From Hyphomicrobiales bacterium (GTDB lineage Bacteria; Pseudomonadota; Alphaproteobacteria; Rhizobiales; Rhizobiaceae), in assembly GCA_900465685.1 (NCBI GenBank), contig UEGR01000011.1, positions 310,001 to 374,000 on the forward strand: DNA of 64,000 nucleotides, given 5' to 3'. This document shows, in pieces, positions 27,929 through 36,891 of the stretch. The first letter of the stretch is position 1. Every line of letters begins with the position of its first letter. Under the pieces are notes generated by a model. It was not told the origin of the DNA, searched no databases, and saw only the letters and a list, made by a program, of their open reading frames with translations. Position numbers and translations under genes: made by a program.

Positions 27929-29521
27929 CTAAAATAGCGATCCCTGCCCGCCCGGTCGGGACGATGCTGTCTTTTTCGCCGCGCTCGGCCCGGCTGACGA
28001 TTCGCCCTCTGCGCCGCCATCGGCAACCACCGCAACATCGCCATCACGGAAGCGGAGCGACAGAGCATCGCCCGCAGCCACATTTGCAGCCTGCTTGACC
28101 GGATTCCCATCCGCATCGAACACGATGGCAAAGCCGCGATCCAGCACGCTTTCATAGGACAGTGTGCGCATGAGGCGTTCCAGTTCCTGTCCGCGCCGTT
28201 TAGCCCGCTCAATCAAAAGCCGCACCGCCTGATCGCGCCTGCGATCCAGCTGTTCGACTGCCGATGTGGCAAGACGGGTGCGCCGCAAAATCGGTTCCGG
28301 GACCAGCCGGTCAGCGCGATGCGAAAGCGCCGTGCGGCGTTCACGCAGGAACGCTTCCAGCGCACGCGGCAGTCGCTGGCCGAGCAGCGACATGGTGCGC
28401 TGCTGCTCAACAAAACGGCGTTGCAGCAGGCGCGGTGACAATTGCCGGGCGCGCCCTTCAAAATGAACGCGCTTCTTCTGCGTGTTGACGAACAGCGCCC
28501 GTGTCAGCCGCGAAGCGGATTCGTCGAAGCGGCGGCGTGGCAAGGCGAGCAGCTGATCAGCGGAAGGCAGCGCGCGCGCAGCCGTGCGATGCGCCTGTCG
28601 CTTCAGATCGATGAAACGCGACATGGCCGAGGCAAGCCGCGCCGATTGCCCGGCAAGCGTTGCCTGCAAATCGGCCTTGACCGGCACGGCCATTTCCGCA
28701 GCGCCGGTGGGGGTCGGTGCGCGCACATCGGCGGCAAGATCAATCAGCGTCCAGTCGGTTTCGTGCCCCACTGCTGAAATCACCGGAATATGCGACGCAG
28801 CCACGGCGCGCACGACGATTTCGTCGTTGAAGCCCCACAGGTCTTCCAGACTGCCGCCGCCGCGCGCCACAATCAGCACATCGGGACGCGGCACGGAACC
28901 GTCTTCCGGCATCGCATTGAACCCATCCACGGCAGCGGCCACTTCCGGGCCACTTGTCTCGCCCTGCACACGCACAGGCCAGACAATGACATGCAGCGGA
29001 TAGCGATCTGAAATGCGGTGAATAATATCGCGGATGACAGCGCCTGTCGGCGATGTCACCACCCCGATCACGCGCGGCATGAAGGGCAGAAGTTGTTTGA
29101 CCGCCGGATCGAACAGTCCTTCCGCCGCAAGGCGGCGCTTGCGGTCTTCCAGAAGCGCCATCAGCGCCCCGGCACCCGCCGGTTCCATCTGCTCGATGAC
29201 GATCTGATATTTCGACGATCCCGGATAGGTGGTCAGCTTGCCGGTGGCGATGACCTCCATACCCTCTTCGGGACGAAACCGCAGGCGGCCCATGGAGCCG
29301 CGCCAGATCACGGCTTCCAGCCGCGACCGGTCGTCTTTCAAGGCAAAATAGGCATGGCCGGAAGAATGCGGCCCGCGGTAACCGGAGATTTCACCCCGCA
29401 CGCGCACATGGCCGAACGTATCCTCGACCGTGCGCTTCAAAGCGCCGGAAATCTCGGAAACGCTATACTCGGCGACATTCGACGATGCGCCGGTAAAACT
29501 CGAATCGGAACCCATGCTCAT
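27929..29521 (-). CDS. xseA: Exodeoxyribonuclease VII large subunit
   Basis: The catalytic subunit of the single-strand-specific exonuclease. The N-terminal OB-fold ([46 protein letters not shown]) and the central nuclease domain ([59 protein letters not shown]) are clear. A long coiled coil follows. The C-terminal tail is basic and Ser/Ala-rich. The start is probably MSMGSDSS at 29521 or two codons later. xseB is not adjacent. Confidence 0.95.
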   Translation of the reverse strand: MSMGSDSSFTGASSNVAEYSVSEISGALKRTVEDTFGHVRVRGEISGYRGPHSSGHAYFALKDDRSRLEAVIWRGSMGRLRFRPEEGMEVIATGKLTTYPGSSKYQIVIEQMEPAGAGALMALLEDRKRRLAAEGLFDPAVKQLLPFMPRVIGVVTSPTGAVIRDIIHRISDRYPLHVIVWPVRVQGETSGPEVAAAVDGFNAMPEDGSVPRPDVLIVARGGGSLEDLWGFNDEIVVRAVAASHIPVISAVGHETDWTLIDLAADVRAPTPTGAAEMAVPVKADLQATLAGQSARLASAMSRFIDLKRQAHRTAARALPSADQLLALPRRRFDESASRLTRALFVNTQKKRVHFEGRARQLSPRLLQRRFVEQQRTMSLLGQRLPRALEAFLRERRTALSHRADRLVPEPILRRTRLATSAVEQLDRRRDQAVRLLIERAKRRGQELERLMRTLSYESVLDRGFAIVFDADGNPVKQAANVAAGDALSLRFRDGDVAVVADGGAEGESSAGPSAAKKTASSRPGGQGSLF

Positions 29522-29595
29522 CCCATCATAGGCCATTAGCCGGTATGGCTGGTCAAGCAGCCACACGGCAAATTACAGTTCGATCACAACTGGCC

Positions 29596-30564
29596 TTACC
29601 AGCCAGGCAGCAATTCATTGGCCCGCACCCTCCGCGTGCGAACCGCCGGAAACGACGAAATTTCCGGTGAATTCATCACGCCGACAATGCCCACCGGCTG
29701 CGGCGACGAAATATTGTCGAGACTTTCGATAATGTGCTGCGCCAGCGCATCCACCACCGCATTCTGCTTGTTATGGCCACGCATGATGCCGATGCCGAAT
29801 TCCGGCAAGGTGCCAAATCCGTCTGCCTCACCCAGCACCCGCATACCCGGACGCAATGCACATTCCGGCAGCACCGAAACGGCAAGACCCGACAGCACCG
29901 CAGCTGCCGAAACCGTCGCAGACCAGCTCGTAATGATGATGCGATAATCGCGTTTCGCCGCTTCCAGCACTTCGATTGCCGCATGACGCCAGATGCAGGT
30001 CGGGCGACCCACCGCAAGCGGCAGCACGGCTTCCTCATGCACGGCATGGTTGGCCGAGGTGACCCAGAGCAACGGTTCGGTGCGTACCACTTCCGAGCGG
30101 CGCTTGTCGTCGCACTGGGTGACCAGTGCAATATCCAGCGTGCCACGACGGATCATTTCGTCGAGATTGACCGTCGGCTCGCAGACGACCGACAGCTCGA
30201 CGCGCGGGTTGGAGCGGGCGAAACGCGCCATGATTTCCGGCAGGAAGCGGTCGGCATAATCATCGGGCGTTCCGATGCGGACATGCCCTTCCAGTTGCGT
30301 ATCGTCGAAAGCTGCAATGGTCTCACCATTCAGCTGCATCATCCGCCGCGCATAAAGAAGCAGCCTGTCGCCATCTTCAGTCAGGCGATTGGAGCGCCCG
30401 TCCCGTTCGAACAGGGGCTTTCCGATCCGTTCCTCAAGCCGCCGCATCTGCATGGAAACCGCCGATTGCGTCTTGAAAATAGCATCGGCAGCGCGTGTGA
30501 AACTGCCCGTATCGGCTATCGCGATGAAGGTTTGTAACTGATCGAGATCCAGAGGCGTGCTCAT
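29596..30564 (-). CDS. LysR family transcriptional regulator
   Basis: A 322-residue LTTR: HTH at residues 5-65 (LDQLQTFIAIADTGSFTRAADAIFKTQSAVSMQMRRLEERIGKPLFERDGR) and a substrate-binding domain to about residue 290, with a short extra tail. It lies downstream of nothing obvious and upstream of xseA on the same strand with 74 bp between them. Its nearest divergent gene is DUF1127 at 30730, so the target may lie there or elsewhere. Confidence 0.92.
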   Translation of the reverse strand: MSTPLDLDQLQTFIAIADTGSFTRAADAIFKTQSAVSMQMRRLEERIGKPLFERDGRSNRLTEDGDRLLLYARRMMQLNGETIAAFDDTQLEGHVRIGTPDDYADRFLPEIMARFARSNPRVELSVVCEPTVNLDEMIRRGTLDIALVTQCDDKRRSEVVRTEPLLWVTSANHAVHEEAVLPLAVGRPTCIWRHAAIEVLEAAKRDYRIIITSWSATVSAAAVLSGLAVSVLPECALRPGMRVLGEADGFGTLPEFGIGIMRGHNKQNAVVDALAQHIIESLDNISSPQPVGIVGVMNSPEISSFPAVRTRRVRANELLPGW

Positions 30565-30729
30565 GGGCGCTATCCATCACTATAATTGAAGAATGACATT
30601 AGAAACATTCGTTGGAACAATCAATTCGATTGTTGGATAAAGCAGCCATCGTAGAGGAAAGGAGCCGCGAAAGCGCATGACCCTGACGATGATAACCCCT
30701 TAGCACCGCTGATTTAAAGGAGAGCGGAC

Positions 30730-31032
30730 ATGACAGCGATAAGCAAGACAACGACGACCTACTTACCGGCAACGAGCGCAGAGACCTCCACGTTCGCGCA
30801 AACGGTGAAAGCTGTGTTTACGTCGGCTCTGCGTCGCTGGATGATTTTCCGCAATCGACAGCATGTGATGCGACTGAACGAGCTTGACGATTATCTGCTG
30901 CGCGACATTGGTCTGCATCGCGGCGATGTCTATACGGCGACGCATTATCGCGGCCGCGAAAATCCGACACGTGTTCTGCGTTCGCTTGCCGATGCGCAGC
31001 GCCGGATCGAGGCCACACGGCATATCTGCTGA
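30730..31032 (+). CDS. DUF1127 domain protein
   Basis: A 100-residue protein with the DUF1127 core near the middle: ALRRWMIFRNRQHVMRLNELDDYLLRDIGLHRGDV. Small Arg-rich DUF1127 proteins in alphaproteobacteria are implicated in RNA binding and in phosphate, carbon or stress regulation. The Ser/Thr-rich N-terminal extension makes it longer than the 45-70 residue minimum. It has an aaaggagag RBS and a terminator about 130 bp downstream. Confidence 0.9.
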   Translation: MTAISKTTTTYLPATSAETSTFAQTVKAVFTSALRRWMIFRNRQHVMRLNELDDYLLRDIGLHRGDVYTATHYRGRENPTRVLRSLADAQRRIEATRHIC

Positions 31033-31437
31033 GGCAATTGCTTCGGTAGCCTCTTGCATCCAGGTGGTTCGGGAGAGGAAACCTCTCCGCCCGAACTGCT
31101 GACGGAACATCTGGCAGGCGCCACCTTCACAAGCCGGGTCCCCTCTCGGCCAGCCTGCCCTTTGCCCGGCCCGCTCCTCCGCTGGCCGGGCCTTTTTATT
31201 TTAAAGCCGCACCCATACCCGTCGCCCGTTTGACCACCTGACAAAAGGCCAGGCTTTGTGGTTGTTTGAAGCTGTTGCGGCTCGACAAATTGGGGATAGC
31301 TAAATTTGCTGTTCTTTTTTCAAAGAAAGGGGTTGCGTTCGCGGTTTGAGTTCGCTAGATGGAGGCCGTCGCGAACGAGCTTCACGCTTCTGTCGCAATT
31401 GCAAACTCTCGATAAGAGAATAATTTGCAATCCTTGC
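31033..31437. other. Gap between DUF1127 gene and tRNA-Gln
   Basis: 405 bp. It contains the terminator at 31164-31197 and then no recognisable gene; open frames here are on the opposite strand and lack coding character. The part after 31240 should contain the tRNA promoter. Confidence 0.55.
31164..31197 (+). terminator. Terminator downstream of DUF1127 gene
   Basis: The arms gcccggcc and ggccgggc enclose a 12-nt loop and are followed by cttttta. Confidence 0.75.
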
Positions 31438-31511
31438 TGGGGAATAGTTTAAGGGTAGAACAACGGACTCTGACTCCGTTAGTCTTGGTTCGAATCCAGG
31501 TTCCCCAGCCA
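31438..31511 (+). tRNA. tRNA-Gln (anticodon CUG)
   Basis: A complete 74-nt cloverleaf. The acceptor stem TGGGGAA pairs with TTCCCCA, and the discriminator G and an encoded CCA follow. The anticodon arm is acgga-CTCTGAC-tccgt, giving anticodon CUG for CAG codons. The T arm is cttgg-TTCGAAT-ccagg with one G-U pair. I see no integrase or duplicated tRNA 3' end nearby that would mark an attachment site. Confidence 0.95.
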
Positions 31512-31769
31512 ATATTTTCTTCAAGAAAATCAGTTTGATAGACCACAACCCACGCCGCCTTTTGGGCGGTCATTTGTTGCATCTTGTCGCGATAAGAATC
31601 CCAGAACTTGCAGTCAGTTACGCGCTATAGCGGAAAATCCACGCGATCTGGAAAGCAACAGGCTTGACTCTTTCATAAGACGTGAACAAAATAAGAACAT
31701 CAATGGCGAGAGCCAACAGATTCCGAGATGTTTAGGAATGATGATGTCTGCTTATAAGGAGCGCGGCAA

Positions 31770-31967
31770 ATGAACGCGCTTGTACAAAAACAGGGCTATG
31801 AGGACGAGATCGACCTCGTTCTCGCCTACCACAACGGCGACGTGCGGGCCGCTATCGAAGCCTTGCTGAAAGACCGCGATTTTCTCATGAAGGAAATCGA
31901 ATATGCCAGTCTTGCAATGTCGATGGGCTTCGCTCGCGGCTGGAAGCCGACAGTGTTTACAAAGTGA
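31770..31967 (+). CDS. Small hypothetical protein, 65 aa
   Basis: A soluble, mildly acidic, probably helical protein (EDEIDLVLAYHNGDVRAAIEALLKDRDFLMKEIEYASLAMSMGFARGWKPT). The ATG has ataaggagcg 7 bp upstream, a strong RBS. The Ala/Leu pattern and the central DVRAAIEALL resemble a short UBA-like helical hairpin, but I do not assign a family. It lies in a cluster of very small genes next to tRNA-Gln and DUF465. Confidence 0.75.
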   Translation: MNALVQKQGYEDEIDLVLAYHNGDVRAAIEALLKDRDFLMKEIEYASLAMSMGFARGWKPTVFTK

Positions 31968-32120
31968 GATTGTGTCACGAGACGTCCGGAACGCTGATCC
32001 GCGTTTTGATACAACGGGTGATAGCTGGTATTGTTTAAGTGATCGCTTGGATTTGATCGCGATCAATGCCCATTCCAACCTGCTCTGCGAAGCTCAGTCT
32101 CAGTAAAGGAAGGAGACATC

Positions 32121-32360
32121 ATGTCGAACACGCCCCACACTCTCGGAGAGGAATTCCCCGGCCAGATTGAAGCTATTCACGCCCTCAAGGCGAAGGATGC
32201 CCGTTTTGCGCGCGTTCTGGAGGAATATGACTCAATCAATGATCGTATTCATCTGGCTGAAACCAAGATCACGCCCTTGAGCCAGGAAGAAGAAACACTT
32301 CTGCGCAAGCAGCGTCTGGCGCTGAAAGATACAATCGCAGAAGCGCTCGCCTCCGTATAA
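32121..32360 (+). CDS. DUF465 (YdcH) family protein
   Basis: A 79-residue, all-helical protein with the DUF465 pattern: FPGQIEAIHALKAKDARFARVLEEYDSINDRIHLAE followed by a second helix with EEETLLRKQRLALKDTIAEAL. Members are widespread in Proteobacteria, of unknown function, and likely form a coiled-coil hairpin. It has a good RBS (aaggagac). Confidence 0.9.
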   Translation: MSNTPHTLGEEFPGQIEAIHALKAKDARFARVLEEYDSINDRIHLAETKITPLSQEEETLLRKQRLALKDTIAEALASV

Positions 32361-32529
32361 ACCGCAGCGTTGATGTGCCCATGATAAAACCGGCGAGTGA
32401 GGAAGATACAGGTCTCCCTCACTCGCCGGACGCCCCCCGCGTCGACTGGCAAACCGCGCAAAGATGAACCTCACCGCATAGGATCAAGCGCGTTGTCGCG
32501 ACTCACCGAACAGTTGAGGCTTTAAACGA

Positions 32530-32727
32530 TTATCCGCCGAACGAGCTGCGGATACCCGAGATGCCACGCCCATTCGAGCGAGTCGGTCCCGTCGCGACGA
32601 TCGTCGCATTTGCGTGGGGTTTCGAGAGTGTTGCCTCAGCGGTTGCCTTGGTCATCACCGGCGCTGATGCCAGAGCCCCCGTCACGAAAGCAGCTGATGC
32701 TGCCGCAGCAATGAGAATGCGCTTCAT
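32530..32727 (-). CDS. Small secreted protein, 65 aa
   Basis: From the ATG at 32727 the protein starts with a clear signal peptide (MKRILIAAAASAAFVTGALAS), leaving a mature peptide of about 44 residues. The mature part is rich in Ala, Thr and Ser and ends GRGISGIRSSFGG. The RBS ggaggatc is 4-5 bp before the ATG; the upstream ATG at 32769 would hide the signal peptide. No family recognised. It could be an envelope-stress or adhesin-like peptide, but nothing supports a function. Confidence 0.7.
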   Translation of the reverse strand: MKRILIAAAASAAFVTGALASAPVMTKATAEATLSKPHANATIVATGPTRSNGRGISGIRSSFGG

Positions 32728-32929
32728 TTGATCCTCCAAACTGGCAGGCACGCATGCATGCCGAGCCAATATTATGACGTGATGTCAGGAGGAAATTATC
32801 GCGTGCAGCTGGCGCGGAACAATACGGCAGATGTCGTATATCGTGACCGTTTCCCTGATCGGAGTATGATCGGTGGGCTTGAGAGCTTACACAAAAATTC
32901 AGCTGAGCTTCAGTCTTGCCTGACGCTAA

Positions 32930-33034
32930 GGCGTGTCGCGTTCAATCATATTTACGCGACACGCTTTGAGCTTTTATTTTTACGTATGTCTTTATCCGAA
33001 ACCAGTTCCCACTTTCGGGAGACATGCTTTAGCC
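32930..33034 (+). repeat. Dispersed palindromic element, copy D (diverged)
   Basis: It has the same plan as copy A: hairpin 1 is gcgtgtcgcg ... cgcgacacgc, then tttatttttacgtatgtc, then hairpin 2 with atccgaaaccagttcccactttcggg and gacatgcttta. The stem-1 sequence differs from the others but still pairs, so pairing seems conserved over sequence. Confidence 0.7.
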
Positions 33035-33305
33035 CTCGAATATCGAAGAGCCGGGCGGTTCTATCCACCCGTATTGCGGCATTGCTATCAATACTTTACG
33101 CGCCAAAATTGCTGATCGATCCTGACTGCACACCTCCATCGATAATTCGGCAATCATAAGTTGTTTTATTATGCGAACTATCAAATGCAGTGCAGTTCAT
33201 ATTATTCATTACTTAACAATGCCGCCTTTTCGCCCCACAAATGGTATAGCTATTTGACAATCTGAAAAAAAATGAAAATAAAATACGTGAGGCGGCCGTC
33301 GACTC

Positions 33306-33336
33306 TTGACGAAACTCACCGGCAAGCGTCTACTAT
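33306..33336 (+). promoter_or_regulatory. Possible promoter for the signalling genes
   Basis: TTGACG at 33306-33311 and TACTAT at 33331-33336 are 19 bp apart, about 145 bp before the SUOX-fold gene. The spacing is longer than ideal. A competing TTGACA lies at 33254. Confidence 0.3.
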
Positions 33337-33481
33337 GCTATTGTTTTCATTCACTATAAGTCCAGGCTAAAGATCATAGGGGCGAATTTTGTCAAATCTG
33401 ATAAAGTTCGAATATGTTCGCAGTATTCACGCTGATTTAGGTAATTTGCTTTATTGACCGGCTATCTCAGGGAGAAACGCA

Positions 33482-33988
33482 ATGAACCTTAGTCGTCTTT
33501 TTGTCTGCCTGGTCGTGTTTGCGACCACCGTTTCCGGCGCATTCGCCGGCTCGCTGCCCAAGCCGCAGGACAAGCCTATCCTGACTATATCGGGCAACAT
33601 CCAGAACAAGAATAATGGAGACACCGCGCAGTTCGACCGCGCAGGTCTGGAAGCTCTCGGTCTCAAGACCGTGGAAACCGCCAATCCGTGGTATGACGGA
33701 AAGGTTCGCTTCGAGGGCGTCTCTATCGATCAGTTGATGAAGCTGGTCGGCGCTGAAGGCAAAACCGTTACCGCCGTCGCGCTGAACGATTACGTGACCA
33801 CCATTCCGCTCGAAGATTTCAAGAAATTTAACGTCATCCTTGCTTTAAAGCGGGACGGAAAGTACATGGCCGTACGGGACAAAGGACCGTTGTTTATTAT
33901 CTACCCGTATGACAGCGACCCTCAACTCCAGAATCAAACTTATTACACGCGCTCCGCCTGGCAGGTTGCCAAGCTGATCGTCGAATAG
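33482..33988 (+). CDS. Secreted sulfite-oxidase-fold (molybdopterin-domain-like) protein
   Basis: A 168-residue exported protein with a signal peptide (1-22, ending SGAFA). The mature part resembles the oxidoreductase molybdopterin-binding (SUOX) fold: LTISGNI, FDRAGLEALG, FEGVSIDQLMKLVG, VTAVALNDYVTTIPLEDF and YMAVRDKGPLFIIYPY. The mature chain has no cysteine, so the Cys ligand that binds molybdenum in true SUOX enzymes is absent and catalysis is unlikely. The gene is 9 bp upstream of a GGDEF-EAL receptor, so a periplasmic sensor or ligand-binding partner is the likely role. Confidence 0.82.
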   Translation: MNLSRLFVCLVVFATTVSGAFAGSLPKPQDKPILTISGNIQNKNNGDTAQFDRAGLEALGLKTVETANPWYDGKVRFEGVSIDQLMKLVGAEGKTVTAVALNDYVTTIPLEDFKKFNVILALKRDGKYMAVRDKGPLFIIYPYDSDPQLQNQTYYTRSAWQVAKLIVE

Positions 33989-33997
33989 AGGCCGAGC

Positions 33998-35965
33998 TTG
34001 AGACGCATACTGGGTGTCATTATCTGCTGCTTTGTGGTGGCGACGGGCTATATCGCCTATGTCATCGCAGAGCGTCAGACGGCTTTGCAAAAATTTTCCC
34101 GTTATAATGACTCCTGGTCCATCGGACAGACCGTGTCCGAATATTTGCGGCTTGAGCACCGGCTGAGTGCTCTGGCGCTTGGGCTACCCGATGTCGATCG
34201 CGATGAAGTCCGGCTGCGGCTGGACTTTATGGTCGGGCGTCTTGAAATGCTGCAGCAGGGCAATCTGCGCGCGTTCATTCAGGATGATCCGGGACGCCGC
34301 CAGCTTTATATGAAGCTGAGCGACATCATCCACCAGCTGGATATCAATCTCGATACGATGAGCCCGGAAGATATGAAATCCATGCTCGTCGCGATGAGCG
34401 AGCTGGATGCGCCCCTGACGTCGCTCGCTTCCACATCGGTGGAGCACGATGTCGACCTGATCGATGCCGCGCAAAGCGACGTCAAGCAGCTGCATTTCAT
34501 CTATACGGCGCTCGCTGCAGGTCTTATCCTCTGCGGTGTCGTTCTGGTCATCCTGCTTATTCGTCATAACAATCTGTTGGATCGGGCCCATGGCCGCATG
34601 CAGCGCCTGACCGCTGACTTGCGAGAGGCCACGGCAGAACTGCAATCGCAGAACTTTCGTCTCGAACATGATGCGCATCACGACGCACTAACTGGCCTTC
34701 CGAACCGTGTCCTGTTCCGTCAGGATCTAGAAACACGGCTGACGGCAGCGCTTTCCGGTGGGCCTTCAGCCGTTATCCTTCTGCTCGACCTCGACGGTTT
34801 CAAGGATGTGAACGACACACTTGGACACGACGTCGGCGATATATTGCTGCAAGCCGTTTCGCGGCGGCTGACGCGGCTGAGCCGGAAGGGCGATATTGTC
34901 TGCCGTCTTGGCGGCGACGAATTTGCCGTGTTGTCGACCGGCATGACGGAGGAAGATTCACTTGAATTCGCTGCTCGCCTGATGGACGAGATCAGCCGCC
35001 CTTACCGGGTCGGAGAGCTGGAAATCAAGATAGGAACCTGCGTCGGCGTGGCCATATCGGAAGGCGAGCCAGACACGGAAGAAATGTTCAAACATGCCGA
35101 TCTGGCGCTTTATGAAGCCAAGGCCGTGGGCCATGGACATGTCAGCGTCTTCAAATCGGACATGCTGACGCGGCTGCGCGAAAAGAAGTCATTCGAAGCA
35201 GATTTGCAAACCGCGCTCCAGAACAACGAAATGGAAGTTTATTACCAGCCGCAGGCAACCACGGACACGCGGGAAATCTGCGGCTATGAAGCGCTGCTAC
35301 GCTGGACGCACCCCGTGCGCGGCTCGGTTTCTCCGATGGAGTTCATTCCCGTGGCCGAGAAAATCGGCACCATCATGCCGCTAGGCGAATGGGTGCTTAA
35401 GACGGCCTGTCAGGACGCGACGCGCTGGAACAAGCCGCTGAAGATTGCCGTCAATCTTTCTCCGGTACAGTTCCGCGACAAGGATCTTGTCCAGACCGTC
35501 ATGGCGGCGCTTGACGAAACCGGCCTAGACCCACGCAGGCTGGAACTGGAAATCACCGAATCCGTCCTGCTCGACAAGAATGAGCAGACGCTGGAAACCC
35601 TGCGTGGCCTGAAAGCGCTCGGCATCCAGATCGCCATGGATGATTTCGGCACGGGTTATTCGTCGCTCGGCAGCCTGAGCGGCTTCCCCTTCGACAAGAT
35701 CAAGATCGACCGCTCGTTTGTCCGCGATGTGACGACGCGCAGCGATGCGCTTGCCATTGTCGAGCTGGTCACCGGCGTTGGCCGCAGCCTGCGCATGATC
35801 ACGATCGCCGAGGGCATCGAGACGGAAGAGCAATATGAATGCCTCAAGGGGCTCGGTTGTGATCAGGTGCAGGGTTACCTGATCGGCAGGCCAATGCCTG
35901 CAACAGAGCTCGCTTATCTGCATACCAAAAAAGGGCGAGGAAGGACTGTTTCCGGACGCAGCTAA
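33998..35965 (+). CDS. Membrane GGDEF-EAL protein (c-di-GMP synthesis/breakdown)
   Basis: A 655-residue bifunctional c-di-GMP enzyme starting with TTG. One membrane helix lies at residues 3-22 and another at about 167-190, enclosing a periplasmic sensor of about 140 residues. The GGDEF domain follows (GGDEF intact near residue 307, with an RKGD inhibitory I-site five residues upstream). The EAL domain has EALLRW, NLSPVQF, ITESVLL, DDFGTGYSSL, KIDRSFV and AEGIETEEQ, all catalytic landmarks. Both activities could be real. It probably receives a signal from the small SUOX-fold protein encoded 9 bp upstream. Confidence 0.94.
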   Translation: MRRILGVIICCFVVATGYIAYVIAERQTALQKFSRYNDSWSIGQTVSEYLRLEHRLSALALGLPDVDRDEVRLRLDFMVGRLEMLQQGNLRAFIQDDPGRRQLYMKLSDIIHQLDINLDTMSPEDMKSMLVAMSELDAPLTSLASTSVEHDVDLIDAAQSDVKQLHFIYTALAAGLILCGVVLVILLIRHNNLLDRAHGRMQRLTADLREATAELQSQNFRLEHDAHHDALTGLPNRVLFRQDLETRLTAALSGGPSAVILLLDLDGFKDVNDTLGHDVGDILLQAVSRRLTRLSRKGDIVCRLGGDEFAVLSTGMTEEDSLEFAARLMDEISRPYRVGELEIKIGTCVGVAISEGEPDTEEMFKHADLALYEAKAVGHGHVSVFKSDMLTRLREKKSFEADLQTALQNNEMEVYYQPQATTDTREICGYEALLRWTHPVRGSVSPMEFIPVAEKIGTIMPLGEWVLKTACQDATRWNKPLKIAVNLSPVQFRDKDLVQTVMAALDETGLDPRRLELEITESVLLDKNEQTLETLRGLKALGIQIAMDDFGTGYSSLGSLSGFPFDKIKIDRSFVRDVTTRSDALAIVELVTGVGRSLRMITIAEGIETEEQYECLKGLGCDQVQGYLIGRPMPATELAYLHTKKGRGRTVSGRS

Positions 35966-36008
35966 CTGCTACCACTAATTATGTGGCAGCAATTAATGTG
36001 GTGCGGAA

Positions 36009-36710
36009 GTGTTGAATGTACATGGGGTCGTTGTACCCATCGAGCCGGGCGAAGTTTCGCCCGTCATCTGGCAGGCGCTGAGCAGCGGCAGCTATGAAGC
36101 CAAGGAAGCTCGCTCAATCAAAAAGGCCGTGAAGGCCAGCGACCGGGTTCTGGAGCTGGGATCCGGCATTGGCATCATCACCTCCCTGATAGCACGGATC
36201 GACGATGTGGCCGTCTGGGCCTTCGAGGCAAATCCGGCAACCGCCTCGCTTGCGCGGCGCGTGCTCGATGCCAACGGCCACGACAACGTGGTCCTGTCGC
36301 AAGGTATTTTGAGCGCCGGCGAAACCGGTACTTTCCGCTTTTACGTGCGCAAGGACCTCTGGATGTCGTCCATGGACGAAAATCAGGGGCCTTATGAAAG
36401 CACGATTTCCATCACCTCAACCAATATCGACCAGTTCATCGCCAGCCATGGCATCAATGTACTGGTGATGGATATCGAAGGCGCGGAGCGCGACTTGCTC
36501 AAGCTGGCCGAACTGCCGGGCGTCGAGCGCATTTTTCTGGAACTGCACGACCATCTTTACGGTCTGGCTGGCATTCGCGATATCACCCATGCGCTGGCCG
36601 AAAAGGGCTTTGCCTATGACCCGCGCGGCTCGCAAGGTCCTTGTGTGCTGTTCGCGAAAGATGACGGCGCGCGCGAATATGAACCGGAACCCGATGCGCC
36701 TTTGATGTAA
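36009..36710 (+). CDS. FkbM family methyltransferase
   Basis: A 233-residue SAM-dependent methyltransferase. Motif I is DRVLELGSGIGIITSLIA near residue 45 and the FkbM signature VLVMDIEGAERDLLKL lies near 150. FkbM enzymes O-methylate sugars or other small molecules, often in surface polysaccharide; no polysaccharide genes are near. The frame begins GTG-TTG at 36009. It is 43 bp after the GGDEF-EAL gene and may be the third gene of that unit. A strong terminator follows. Confidence 0.85.
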   Translation: MLNVHGVVVPIEPGEVSPVIWQALSSGSYEAKEARSIKKAVKASDRVLELGSGIGIITSLIARIDDVAVWAFEANPATASLARRVLDANGHDNVVLSQGILSAGETGTFRFYVRKDLWMSSMDENQGPYESTISITSTNIDQFIASHGINVLVMDIEGAERDLLKLAELPGVERIFLELHDHLYGLAGIRDITHALAEKGFAYDPRGSQGPCVLFAKDDGAREYEPEPDAPLM

Positions 36711-36726
36711 GGCCCGTTCGTTTCAA

Positions 36727-36771
36727 CGAAAACAGCCCCGGTTTGGATCGAACCGGGGCTGTTTTCGTTTT
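36727..36771. terminator. Terminator after the FkbM gene
   Basis: Arms cgaaaacagccccggtt and aaccggggctgttttcg form a 17-bp stem with a short loop, followed by ttt. It is symmetric enough to act on both strands. Confidence 0.92.
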
Positions 36772-36877
36772 AGAGCGGTTCCTGTTTTAACAGAATCGTC
36801 GGAACCGCTCTATCCATTTGTTTTCACGCATTATCCTACGCAAAACCGCTTCGCACTTTTGCTGGAAATGCTCTAGC
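36771..36877 (+). repeat. Dispersed palindromic element, copy B (full)
   Basis: Hairpin 1 is tagagcggttcc ... ggaaccgctcta, the linker is tttgttttcacgcattatcc, and hairpin 2 has the core aaaaccgcttcgcactttt ending gctctagca. It is nearly identical to copy C at 38.5 kb, which has the opposite orientation; together they flank the pentulose kinase gene. Confidence 0.82.
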
Positions 36878-36891
36878 ACTGCTGATCGCGA

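Larger units (their letters stand above)
32728..33481. other. Long gene-free, AT-rich region with a repeat and promoter-like sites
   Basis: 754 bp without a convincing gene. An open frame at 32728-33159 runs through the repeat, lacks an RBS and has mixed composition, so I do not call it. The region contains a diverged repeat copy at 32930-33034 and an A/T-rich stretch at 33150-33420. Promoter-like hexamers at 33306-33336 may drive the signalling genes that follow. Confidence 0.6.

Noticed and set aside
27865..28212. 115-residue frame overlapping the 3' end of xseA
   Set aside because: Same strand, other frame of xseA; no RBS and no conserved features.
31438..31511. tRNA-Gln as an integration site for a genomic island
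   Set aside because: No integrase or transposase gene and no duplicated tRNA 3' end was seen in the window.
32728..33159. 143-residue open frame in the gap after the small secreted protein gene
   Set aside because: No RBS, no family, and it passes through a repeat copy; composition changes along its length.
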